Source of the DNA: Rhodomicrobium sp.
GTDB taxonomy: Bacteria; Pseudomonadota; Alphaproteobacteria; Rhizobiales; HXMU1428-3
Direction of reading: 5' to 3'
Length of the DNA: 64,000 nucleotides
NCBI GenBank assembly: GCA_021604665.1
Contig: BQJK01000002.1
Location: 496,001-560,000 of the forward strand
Below, piece by piece: positions 37,443 to 45,905 of the stretch. Position 1 is the stretch's first letter. Every line of letters begins with the position of its first letter. The notes under the pieces are model-generated. The model saw only the letters and a list, made by a program, of their open reading frames with translations, was not told the DNA's origin and did no database searches. The translations under genes and the position numbers were made by a program.

Positions 37443-38735
37443 ATGTCAAATCCAAGAAACTATTCGTTATTTTCTTTACATTTAATTCTAACTCTCATAT
37501 CAGCGCTATGCATAAATTCAGGAATGATTTCTCATTCTGCGGCCGCTGAAATAACATTAAAAAGAGCGATTCAAAAAGCACTTGTAAATGACCCTCGCTT
37601 GGCAGTGACACGCTCTGAACTTATCGCCAAACAGGCCGAGACATTTCAAGCCGGGCGTTCACCAAATCCGGAACTTGGTGTAGACGTTGAGAATTTTCTT
37701 GGATCTGGTGATTTTAGCGGATTTGAAAACAGTGAAACGACTTTTTCTCTGTCTCAAAAATTTGAATTAGGCGGCAAAAAACAAGCTCGAATAAATTCAG
37801 GAATTGCTAAAGAAGATGTAGCATCTGCGGTTGTTCAATCAGCACGTCAGGCCATCATTTTTAAAACTGGTGTTGATTTTGTCCGGGTTCTGGGAGCTCA
37901 GAGAAAAGTATCTCTGCTAAGGGCTCAAAAGAAAGAGTTTTTAAATCTTTTACGCCCTTTAAAAAAGAGGGTTGAAGCTGGTGGTTCACCTGAAGTCGAC
38001 TTAACTCGCGGTGAAATCGCAGCCGAAGAATCTTACATTGCATTGGAATCAGCTGAAATTAAACTCCAGTCAACACGGCGACAGTTAGCTTCTAACTGGT
38101 TAGGTTCGTGGCAACCTAGAATGCGTGCAGCAGGTCGAATCATACTCCAACGCCATGAAGCTATTCCACTAAGGAATATTTTTTCTCAACTCAAATTTAA
38201 CCCAAGAATTAGGCAGTGGGACTATATAAAAATTGCCCGAATATCTGAATTGGAACTTCAGCAATCCAGAGCAACGCCGGACCTTACTCTAGGCCTGGGA
38301 GTGCGATGGTCTGAAGAAACGGATGATGTCGCAGTTGTTGCCCAGGGTTCAATTCCTTTGCCCATTTTTGATCGCAATCGCGGGAATATCGATGCTGCAG
38401 CCGAACGCATTCATCAATCGAATCTTGAACGAGATCACGAATTACAACAGCTAAAACAACAAGTCGCAAGTGCATATGGAAATCTGCATCAAGAATGTCA
38501 CAGGGCAAAGCGATATGTAAATTCAATTGTTCCAAAAGCTAAAAAATCAGTCGCCTCAATTAAAGACGGCTATTTTGGGGGGCGCTTTACTGTCGTAGCT
38601 CTCCTTGATGCAATATCCGATTTGACCAAATCTCAATCAGTACAAATTCAATCTCAGGTGAATTGTCAAGTAGCTGCCATGCAGATTCGTTTGCTGGCTG
38701 GCATAGATCCATTCACTGGCCGTAAGCGTAAGTAG
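37443..38735 (+). CDS. czcC: CzcC-like outer-membrane channel (TolC family)
   Basis: A 430-residue outer-membrane efflux protein. The signal peptide is about residues 1-35 (ending HSAAA). It is followed by two coiled-coil repeats of the OEP domain, with NPELGVDVENFLGSGDFSG and LSQKFELGGKKQARI being typical of CzcC/CusC. It completes the trimeric exit duct for the RND pump encoded downstream. A 15-base gap separates it from czcB. Confidence 0.9.
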   Translation: MSNPRNYSLFSLHLILTLISALCINSGMISHSAAAEITLKRAIQKALVNDPRLAVTRSELIAKQAETFQAGRSPNPELGVDVENFLGSGDFSGFENSETTFSLSQKFELGGKKQARINSGIAKEDVASAVVQSARQAIIFKTGVDFVRVLGAQRKVSLLRAQKKEFLNLLRPLKKRVEAGGSPEVDLTRGEIAAEESYIALESAEIKLQSTRRQLASNWLGSWQPRMRAAGRIILQRHEAIPLRNIFSQLKFNPRIRQWDYIKIARISELELQQSRATPDLTLGLGVRWSEETDDVAVVAQGSIPLPIFDRNRGNIDAAAERIHQSNLERDHELQQLKQQVASAYGNLHQECHRAKRYVNSIVPKAKKSVASIKDGYFGGRFTVVALLDAISDLTKSQSVQIQSQVNCQVAAMQIRLLAGIDPFTGRKRK

Positions 38736-38749
38736 TAGAAAGATACATT

Positions 38750-39850
38750 ATGAAAAACACATCTGAAAAGTCTAGCGCAAACGAAAATACAGACGAGACA
38801 AGAACGATCTTTGGACGAATTTTAAAAACTTCAATCCAGTTCTTTGTGATCTTTTGCATCATAGGAGCAACAGCCATGATTGCGTTATTTATTAACTCAA
38901 CTGAAAACACTCATTCAGCGGTAACAGAAAAACATGGCGACCATGAAGGACACAATGATCATAGCTCAAAGGACGAAACTAAATCATCTAGCCATGACGA
39001 TCATGGAAATGGTGAAATGGGTGATGCGGTTATTCTTGATAAGATCAAACTCAAAAATGCCAACCTGACAATTGAAAAAGCCGGTTCAATTGCTTTGAAA
39101 CCAAAACTATCGCTGAATGGAATCATTACACCTAACGAAGAAAAAGTTGTAAACATCAGTCCGCGTTATCCAGGTGTCGTTAGAAAGATAAACAAGCGAC
39201 TTGGTAGCAGAGTTGAGGTTGGTGATGTGCTTGTCACGATTGAAAGTGATCAAAGTCTTAAGCAATACGAAATCAAGTCTTCTGTTTCTGGTACCGTTAT
39301 CAATAGACGGGTCAGCCTGGGTGAACATGTTGATCTCAACGATAAGTTGATGGTGGTTGCCGACCTCAGTTCTGTGTGGGTCGATTTTAGAGTTTACCCA
39401 AGAGATTTTAAAAAATTAAAAATTAATCAAGACGTTGAAATTTCTATGCTCTCGGTTGGTCCTGCAGCAAAAGCTAAAATTGAATACATCTCCCCCATCG
39501 GAATTAGAGATACCCAAAGCATGCTTGCTAGAGCCGTCGTTGATAATCCAAATGGAAATTTTCGACCCGGCCTGTTTGTGGCCGGACAAGCCGTTTTAAA
39601 TGAACAGCAGGCCTTTGTCGCCGTTCGCAAAAATGCCGTGCAGTACATAGAAGGAAAACCAGTGGTATTTATAGAAGAACAAACAAATGAAGGCAGCAAG
39701 TTTACTCCTCAAAATGTTGAACTTGGCCCAAGTGATGACAATTATGTAGAGGTTTATTTCGGCGTACTTCCTGATCAACGTTATGTCAGTGATAACAGCT
39801 TCATGCTGAAAGCAGAGTTATCAAAAAATATGGCAGCGCATTCGCATTAG
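38750..39850 (+). CDS. czcB: CzcB-like periplasmic adaptor
   Basis: A 366-residue membrane-fusion protein. One membrane helix (residues 23-50) is followed by a His/Asp-rich stretch (HGDHEGHNDHSS ... HDDHGNGE) that probably binds zinc-like ions. The lipoyl and beta-barrel domains come next (ISPRYPGVVRKINKRLGSRVEVGD, VSGTVINRRVSLGEHVD, DLSSVWVDFRVYPRD). It links CzcA to CzcC. The gap to czcA is 11 bases, with AGGAG as ribosome site. Confidence 0.9.
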   Translation: MKNTSEKSSANENTDETRTIFGRILKTSIQFFVIFCIIGATAMIALFINSTENTHSAVTEKHGDHEGHNDHSSKDETKSSSHDDHGNGEMGDAVILDKIKLKNANLTIEKAGSIALKPKLSLNGIITPNEEKVVNISPRYPGVVRKINKRLGSRVEVGDVLVTIESDQSLKQYEIKSSVSGTVINRRVSLGEHVDLNDKLMVVADLSSVWVDFRVYPRDFKKLKINQDVEISMLSVGPAAKAKIEYISPIGIRDTQSMLARAVVDNPNGNFRPGLFVAGQAVLNEQQAFVAVRKNAVQYIEGKPVVFIEEQTNEGSKFTPQNVELGPSDDNYVEVYFGVLPDQRYVSDNSFMLKAELSKNMAAHSH

Positions 39851-39861
39851 GAGTAAGTACT

Positions 39862-42800
39862 ATGGTTCATCAAATTATTTCATTTGCGATTTCACAACGC
39901 ATCCTTGTGATGTTTGTCGCAATCAGTGTCGCGGCTTTCGGGATTTATAATTTTCTTCGACTACCTATTGATGCAGTGCCCGATATTACAAACGTACAGG
40001 TCCAGATCAACTCAAATGCACCCGGCTACGCCCCACTTGAGGTTGAACAACGTATAACCTTTCCAATTGAAACGGCACTTGGTGGGCTGCCCGGACTTGA
40101 CTACACTCGTTCACTTTCCCGCTATGGCCTTTCACAGGTGACAGTCGTCTTCAAAGACGGAACGGACATTTATTTTGCTCGACAACTCGTAAATGAACGC
40201 ATCCAACAGGCCCGCGACCAGTTACCAAAAGGCATTGACGTTGAGATGGGCCCCATTTCAACTGGACTGGGTGAGATATATTTTTATACGGTTGAATCAA
40301 AACCTGATGCACGTAATCAAGATGGCTCACTTGTTACACCGACTGACCTTCGCACATTGCATGACTGGGTAATACGTCCACAATTGCTAACTGTTTCAGG
40401 AGTTGTTGAAGTAAATGCTATTGGTGGCTTTACAAAGCAGTATCACATACTGCCAGACCCGGAAAAATTAAATGCCTTTAAAATATCTCTTACTGCATTG
40501 TTAGAGGCAATTGGCCAGAATAATAATAATATTGGCGCCGGTTACATAGAACGAAATGGCGAACAATATCTTGTTCGCTCTCCGGGACAGGTAGGTGGTA
40601 TTGAAGACCTACTTAATATTCCAGTCGGAACTCATGCGGGAACTCCCGTTCGCATCAGAGATGTTGCCCAGGTCGCTATTGGAAAAGAATTGCGCACGGG
40701 TGCTGCGACATATAACGGCGATGAAGTGGTTCTGGCCACAGCCGTGATGTTGCTCGGTGAAAACTCCAGAGCTGTGGCTGATAGAATTCATGCTAAACTC
40801 GCTGAAATCAGAAAAAGCCTTCCCGAAGGTGTGTTCTTAAGAACCGTTTATAATCGCACTGACTTGGTCAATAAAACCATCCGTACAGTTGAGACAAACC
40901 TAATTGAAGGTGCTCTACTGGTTATAATCATTTTGTTTTTATTCCTTGGTAACTTCCGTGCAGCTCTGATTGCTGCATTTATGATACCACTCTCTATGTT
41001 ATTTGCGATTACCGGAATGGTTGAATATAAAATTTCAGCTAACCTGATGAGTCTTGGTGCGATTGATTTTGGCATTATTATTGACGGCGCCATTATCGTT
41101 GTTGAAAATTGTCTGCGACTGCTAGCTGAAGAACAACACAGGAAAGGCCGATTACTCAGTCTTGAGGAGAGATTTTCAACGGTTAAAGAAGCGACCTTAC
41201 AGGTCATCACACCGTCACTGTTTGGTTCCTTCATTATCATGGTCGTCTACCTTCCTATTTTAACTTTGACGGGTGTCGAAGGTAAAATGTTTACGCCTAT
41301 GGCACTTACGGTCGTGCTTGCGTTAATCGGCGCCATGATTTTTTCCATTACATTTGTCCCTGCTGCAATTGCTCTGTTTATAACTGGTAAGGTCGCAGAA
41401 AAAGAAAACATAGTTGTGCGCAAAGCGCGTCATATTTACGAACCTATCCTAAATATTTCCCTTCGTAATAAACCTATAATACTAACAGCTACAGCAGCTC
41501 TCCTTGTAATCAGCGGCCTTTTGGCTACAAAACTTGGGAGTGAATTTATACCCCAACTTGATGAGGGCGATGTTGCTGTTCAGTCTCTAAGAGGGCCGGG
41601 CACAAGTCTTTCCCAATCAGTTGTAATGCAGGATATGCTGGAAAAACGACTGATAAAAATACCTGAAGTAAAAGAAGTTTTCGCTCGTATTGGCACAGCA
41701 GAAGTGGCAACCGATCCGATGCCTCCATCAATCTCAGATGGCTATATCATGCTTAAACCAAAAGATCAGTGGCCAGATCAAACTAAAACAAAAGAGGATT
41801 TAGTAAAGGAGATACAATTAGCTTCGAATGAAATACCTGGCAGCAATTATGAAATCTCTCAACCAATACAATTGCGCTTTAATGAATTAATTGCAGGGGT
41901 GAGAGCGGACATCGCTGTTAAGGTGTTTGGTGATGATCTTGAGCAATTGTTAGCTACTGGCAACCAAGTTGCTGATCAGCTGCGGCGTGTTTCTGGTGCA
42001 GCTGATGTCAATGTAGAACGGGTTTCTGGATTACCATTTCTGACGATAAAACCCGATAGAGAAAAGCTAGCACGATTTGGACTTTCAGTTAAGGATGTTC
42101 AAGAAAATATACAGATCGCCATTGGTGGTAAGAGTGCTGGAGCTCTATTCGAAAAAGATAAAAGATTTGATATCGTTGTTCGTTTAGCTGAAAACTTACG
42201 CACGGATATTGATTCAATAAGGTTACTACCGATTCCACTTCCACCAGAGAGTAACCAAGAAGATACAGCTGTAGTTTCGGCTTTTTATGCCAAATCTACC
42301 GATCAAATGGCTCGCATGATACTGCTTGAAGATATAGCTGAGATATCATTAGCACCAGGACCTAATCAGGTCAGTCGAGAAAATTCCAAACGCAGAATTG
42401 TCATTTCCGCAAACGTTCGAGGAAGGGATATGGGTAGTTTTGTTAAAGAGGCTCAAGCACTAATAGATAAAAATGTTAAGCTTCCATCCGGTTATTGGGT
42501 GACATGGGGGGGGCAGTTCGAACAGTTAATCTCTGCATCAAAGAGACTAGCTATTGTTGTACCTGTTGCATTAGCTTTGATATTTTTACTGCTGTTTACA
42601 TCATTGGGCACGATTAAAGATTCCGCCATTGTTTTCACTGGTGTTCCTTTGGCGCTGACAGGTGGAATAGCGGCTCTTGCACTTAGAGATATTCCCCTGT
42701 CAATTTCTGCAGGCATTGGTTTCATTGCCCTTTCAGGTGTTGCAGTCTTAAACGGGCTCGTCATTATATCGTTTATAAACGGTTTGCGCCGTGAAGGAAT

Positions 42801-43035
42801 GCCCTTGGATGAAGCAATTATTGAAGGTGCAAGAAAACGATTACGTCCAGTATTAATGACAGCACTAGTCGCTTCACTCGGTTTTGTTCCAATGGCACTC
42901 GCAACAGGTGCAGGTGCAGAAGTGCAACGTCCTCTGGCGACTGTTGTAATCGGAGGCATTATTTCCTCCACTTTACTAACCTTGCTGGTACTGCCGGTCC
43001 TATACGGGCTCATTCATAAAAAGGATGCCAATTAG
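39862..43035 (+). CDS. czcA: CzcA-like heavy-metal RND pump
   Basis: A 1057-residue RND transporter with the usual 12 helices and two large periplasmic loops. Helix IV carries DFGIIIDGAIIVVEN at 402-416. D402, D408 and E415 fall on the proton-relay positions of CzcA, which places it with pumps for Zn, Cd, Co or Ni rather than Cu/Ag pumps. It exports divalent metal from the periplasm, driven by protons. The length is complete, with no frameshift. Confidence 0.94.
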   Translation: MVHQIISFAISQRILVMFVAISVAAFGIYNFLRLPIDAVPDITNVQVQINSNAPGYAPLEVEQRITFPIETALGGLPGLDYTRSLSRYGLSQVTVVFKDGTDIYFARQLVNERIQQARDQLPKGIDVEMGPISTGLGEIYFYTVESKPDARNQDGSLVTPTDLRTLHDWVIRPQLLTVSGVVEVNAIGGFTKQYHILPDPEKLNAFKISLTALLEAIGQNNNNIGAGYIERNGEQYLVRSPGQVGGIEDLLNIPVGTHAGTPVRIRDVAQVAIGKELRTGAATYNGDEVVLATAVMLLGENSRAVADRIHAKLAEIRKSLPEGVFLRTVYNRTDLVNKTIRTVETNLIEGALLVIIILFLFLGNFRAALIAAFMIPLSMLFAITGMVEYKISANLMSLGAIDFGIIIDGAIIVVENCLRLLAEEQHRKGRLLSLEERFSTVKEATLQVITPSLFGSFIIMVVYLPILTLTGVEGKMFTPMALTVVLALIGAMIFSITFVPAAIALFITGKVAEKENIVVRKARHIYEPILNISLRNKPIILTATAALLVISGLLATKLGSEFIPQLDEGDVAVQSLRGPGTSLSQSVVMQDMLEKRLIKIPEVKEVFARIGTAEVATDPMPPSISDGYIMLKPKDQWPDQTKTKEDLVKEIQLASNEIPGSNYEISQPIQLRFNELIAGVRADIAVKVFGDDLEQLLATGNQVADQLRRVSGAADVNVERVSGLPFLTIKPDREKLARFGLSVKDVQENIQIAIGGKSAGALFEKDKRFDIVVRLAENLRTDIDSIRLLPIPLPPESNQEDTAVVSAFYAKSTDQMARMILLEDIAEISLAPGPNQVSRENSKRRIVISANVRGRDMGSFVKEAQALIDKNVKLPSGYWVTWGGQFEQLISASKRLAIVVPVALALIFLLLFTSLGTIKDSAIVFTGVPLALTGGIAALALRDIPLSISAGIGFIALSGVAVLNGLVIISFINGLRREGMPLDEAIIEGARKRLRPVLMTALVASLGFVPMALATGAGAEVQRPLATVVIGGIISSTLLTLLVLPVLYGLIHKKDAN

Positions 43036-43049
43036 AACTTAATTTTAAG

Positions 43050-43085
43050 TTTCAATTTCAATTTCAATTTCAATTTCAATTTCAT
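43050..43085 (+). repeat. Hexanucleotide tandem repeat
   Basis: Five exact copies of TTTCAA (43050-43079) plus one TTTCAT (43080-43085), 14 bases after the czcA stop and about 20 bases before the next start codon. Such a tract can change copy number by slippage and alter the leader spacing. Confidence 0.9.
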
Positions 43086-43106
43086 AAAAAATACATGAGG
43101 AAAAAA

Positions 43107-43625
43107 ATGAGTGTAAAATATTTAACCAGTTTAATTTCAGCAGTTCTTCTTACTGGGGCAGTCGTAGCAAGCCCAAGCCTTAAAGCGCAAGAAAATCACA
43201 AAGGACACAACCATGCCGAAGAAGGACATAACCATGCTGATGAAGGTAAAAAACATGGCCATGATGATTCTCATGATCATGGAAAAGAAAATGCCGCTTC
43301 GCACAAAGAACATCATCCTAAACCCGTAAATGGTGGTGTCATCTTAGAAATTAATGAATATCATGGTGAGCTGGTTTTAACTGATGGAAAAATAAAGCTA
43401 TTTTTAAGCAACCATGATGGAAAAAATATTGAAACAAAAGGTTTCAAAGCTATCGCTATGGTTTTAAGCGCACAAGGCCGGCAAGGCCCATTTAAACTTT
43501 TGAGCGTCAACGATGAATTTTTAATTAGTTCTGATCCAATTTCAGATGTGAATGGAGCAAGAGTAATTATAACCTTAACTGATCCTCATGGCCATTCAGC
43601 TCAGGCACGATATCAAATGCCATAA
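43107..43625 (+). CDS. Exported His-rich metal-binding protein
   Basis: A 172-residue periplasmic protein. The signal peptide ends near LKA. Residues about 30-75 are rich in His, Asp and Glu (NHKGHNHAEEGHNHADEGKK, DDSHDHGKE), a likely metal sponge or metallochaperone. The rest is a small beta-sandwich (PKPVNGGVILEINEYHGELV). It probably hands metal to CzcB or CzcA. The ATG at 43107 is preferred because GAGG lies just before it; an ATG at 43095 is in frame. Confidence 0.8.
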   Translation: MSVKYLTSLISAVLLTGAVVASPSLKAQENHKGHNHAEEGHNHADEGKKHGHDDSHDHGKENAASHKEHHPKPVNGGVILEINEYHGELVLTDGKIKLFLSNHDGKNIETKGFKAIAMVLSAQGRQGPFKLLSVNDEFLISSDPISDVNGARVIITLTDPHGHSAQARYQMP

Positions 43626-43672
43626 ACTATTCATAAGCTAAAGAAATATCAAACATAAAGGAGATCCTTAAT

Positions 43673-43984
43673 ATGTTTCTCAAAAAAGAAATTAAACTGT
43701 TTTTATTTGCTTTCTTATTCAGTTATTTACCGTTGCTTCAGCCTGTTAAGGCGAGAGACTTGTTTAATAAACATGAGGCTCTGGTAGAACAGCGAAGTGA
43801 GAATAAGAAAAGTACTTACGTTACCTACAAGACTGATCCTGAACATTATGATGTTCCCGGGAATGCCTCCCGAACCTGCGGTCCTGGTTATAATCCGATG
43901 AGCAAACGTCACCGCCGGAACCATAGATATAAAAGACCTCATGTACACCCTAATGTACCTTGGCGCCAAGGTTGTGAAAAATAA
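43673..43984 (+). CDS. Small exported basic protein
   Basis: A 103-residue protein with a signal peptide (1-27, ending VKA). The mature part has two cysteines and a C-terminus rich in Arg, His and Pro (SKRHRRNHRYKRPHVHPNVP). It is the last gene of the metal block, with AAGGAG upstream and a terminator downstream. It may bind metal through His. I recognise no family. Confidence 0.65.
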   Translation: MFLKKEIKLFLFAFLFSYLPLLQPVKARDLFNKHEALVEQRSENKKSTYVTYKTDPEHYDVPGNASRTCGPGYNPMSKRHRRNHRYKRPHVHPNVPWRQGCEK

Positions 43985-44013
43985 AGTGCTCGTTTGAATA
44001 AAGCATTTGTACA

Positions 44014-44048
44014 TTAAGAGCCGGGATCTTTTCCGGCTCTTAAATTTT
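44014..44048 (+). terminator. Terminator of the metal-resistance block
   Basis: TTAAGAGCCGG at 44014-44024 pairs perfectly with CCGGCTCTTAA at 44033-44043 around an 8-base loop, followed by ATTTT. It lies 29 bases after the last gene of the block. Confidence 0.85.
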
Positions 44049-44396
44049 GTGACTTCAAAGGCAAAAGTGACTATATTTGGGGCTTGTATGTATCTTATCT
44101 TATTTAAACATCACTACTCTTAGAGTGATGTATGTACCTGCTTCATGTAATATGAATAAGCCAACACTTTTTACTATTATCAGAATTATTTAAGTCATCA
44201 ACAAAGGCTAATTAGTGATTGCTGTGTCTAAATATCATATGATGCTGGAGTACTTCCACCGATTAAGAAATATTAAACATATCGTTTCAAAAACCAGAAT
44301 GACCGTTTCAAATTAAAGCATAATACTAAGTTTATTAGTAAAATTTTTCTCTCTGTTGAGGCCGTTGCTGTAAATTAAATTCGTCTCTTACTCTAA
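44049..44396. other. Intergenic region, junction of metal block and backbone
   Basis: A/T-rich, with no gene or clear repeat. It is the 3' side of ATPase 2 and probably the insertion junction of the metal block. Confidence 0.4.
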
Positions 44397-45725
44397 TTAA
44401 CCAAAAAAATGCGCTGTCTCTTTTACGACTTTTTCACTCCCATAACCAAATCGTTCAGCTGATTGCTTTATAATATTATCACGGTGTCCGCCAGCCAGTT
44501 TATAGGGCGACTCGGTCAGAAGGCGGTATTGATAAGGCACGCCATCTTTTAACAGCCTGGCTCTGGCAACAAAGCGTTCGGTTTCTATAAACTCCTGCTT
44601 GTTGATATTGTCAAACTCACGGCTAAGCGCTTGCGCATCCTCACCGCCAATTCGAAACGCTATGATGCTACCGGTATTACCAAGAATGGCGGCGCGTAAA
44701 TCCGGCGGCAGTTGATCGAGATATTGGTGAGCGATGGTTAGAGCAAGTCCGTATTTGCGCGCTTCTGACAGGATTGTCGCAAAGCTATTCGAAGTATAAT
44801 TCTGAAACTCATCAGCATAAAAATAAAATGGTGCCCGCTCACTCTCAGTAGTATCGGCTCTGGATTGAGCAGCCAGTTGGAACGATGAGACCAAGAGACC
44901 GCCAAGCAAATTAGCATGGCCTTCACCCAATAATCCTTTAGAGAGATTGGCAATTAATAATTGCCCCTCATCCATAATGCGGCGTAGATCAATGGTCTGC
45001 TTTGTCTGGCCAAGGCAGTTGCGAATGGCTGGTGCTGACAGAAAACGGTTGACCTTATTGAGTACCGGCGCAATGGCTTCGGTGCGATAACGATCATTCC
45101 AGGCGTTAAATTCATTATGCCAGAAGCTGCGGTTCACCGGGTCAGTTGCATAGCTCAAGACCTTGGCGCGATAGGCTGCATTGGTTAGAAGCTTTGGTAT
45201 GGCGAGAAGAGAACTGCGCGGCATATCGAGCAACAGGCGGATGGCATTAAACAGGATATGTTCGAGACGTGGCCCCCAACTATCCGTCCATTGATGCTTG
45301 AAGGCGGCGAGCATGCCATCAGCTGCTACAGCGCGGCGCGAGATTGGCACATTGGATAGGGGATTAAACCCAATAGGACGCTTAAGATCAGACGGGTTGA
45401 AATAGATGGTGTTTCGGGTGCGGCTGCGGGGGATGGAATCAAGCAGGTCCAGAGCCAGATCCCCGTGAGGATCAAGCAAGGCAGCCCCATTCCCAACAAA
45501 GATATCCTGCGCCAAAAGATTGTGCATAAGGGTGGTTTTCCCCGTCCCGGTGCGGCCAATGATATGAAGATGTTGCAGCCGCGAAGAGCCGTCCAGCCAG
45601 AGCCGGGTTTGCCCGCCCATATCGCCGGAGGTCTGCCCTAAACAAATGTCGGGGTAACGATCATCCTCGCCGTTATCGTTTGGGCTATCTAAGCCGATAT
45701 TTTTTTGTCTTTTATTCACAGCCAC
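44397..45725 (-). CDS. VirD4/TraD-like P-loop ATPase 2
   Basis: A 442-residue motor protein with almost no N-terminal extension. Walker A GRTGTGKT is at 57-64, LLDPHGDLALDLL near 84, Walker B FYFYADEF at 300-307, and ALTIAHQYLDQLPPDLRAAI follows. It is a soluble coupling-protein-like ATPase with the same HQYLxQLP sensor region as ATPase 1 but less than two thirds of its length. It probably moves DNA. No relaxase gene is adjacent. The start is GTG at 45725. Confidence 0.82.
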   Translation of the reverse strand: MAVNKRQKNIGLDSPNDNGEDDRYPDICLGQTSGDMGGQTRLWLDGSSRLQHLHIIGRTGTGKTTLMHNLLAQDIFVGNGAALLDPHGDLALDLLDSIPRSRTRNTIYFNPSDLKRPIGFNPLSNVPISRRAVAADGMLAAFKHQWTDSWGPRLEHILFNAIRLLLDMPRSSLLAIPKLLTNAAYRAKVLSYATDPVNRSFWHNEFNAWNDRYRTEAIAPVLNKVNRFLSAPAIRNCLGQTKQTIDLRRIMDEGQLLIANLSKGLLGEGHANLLGGLLVSSFQLAAQSRADTTESERAPFYFYADEFQNYTSNSFATILSEARKYGLALTIAHQYLDQLPPDLRAAILGNTGSIIAFRIGGEDAQALSREFDNINKQEFIETERFVARARLLKDGVPYQYRLLTESPYKLAGGHRDNIIKQSAERFGYGSEKVVKETAHFFG

Positions 45726-45905
45726 AGGTGGCGGAATGGCGCGAACATATTTTTATATGACACTCATTTTTCTGCCTAGAAAATGATTTATGTGTTCGGC
45801 TGTATCATTGGAATTGAGGAACAGCCGCGCTGGCACACCGCCGCCTGTAGATGTGATGGATTTATTGTAGCACGCTATTACAAATTGTTTTGTGATTTAC
45901 TGAAT

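Noticed and set aside
43050-43085. Short tandem repeats as a CRISPR array
   Set aside because: The unit is six bases with no spacers and no cas genes. No CRISPR-like array was seen anywhere in the window.
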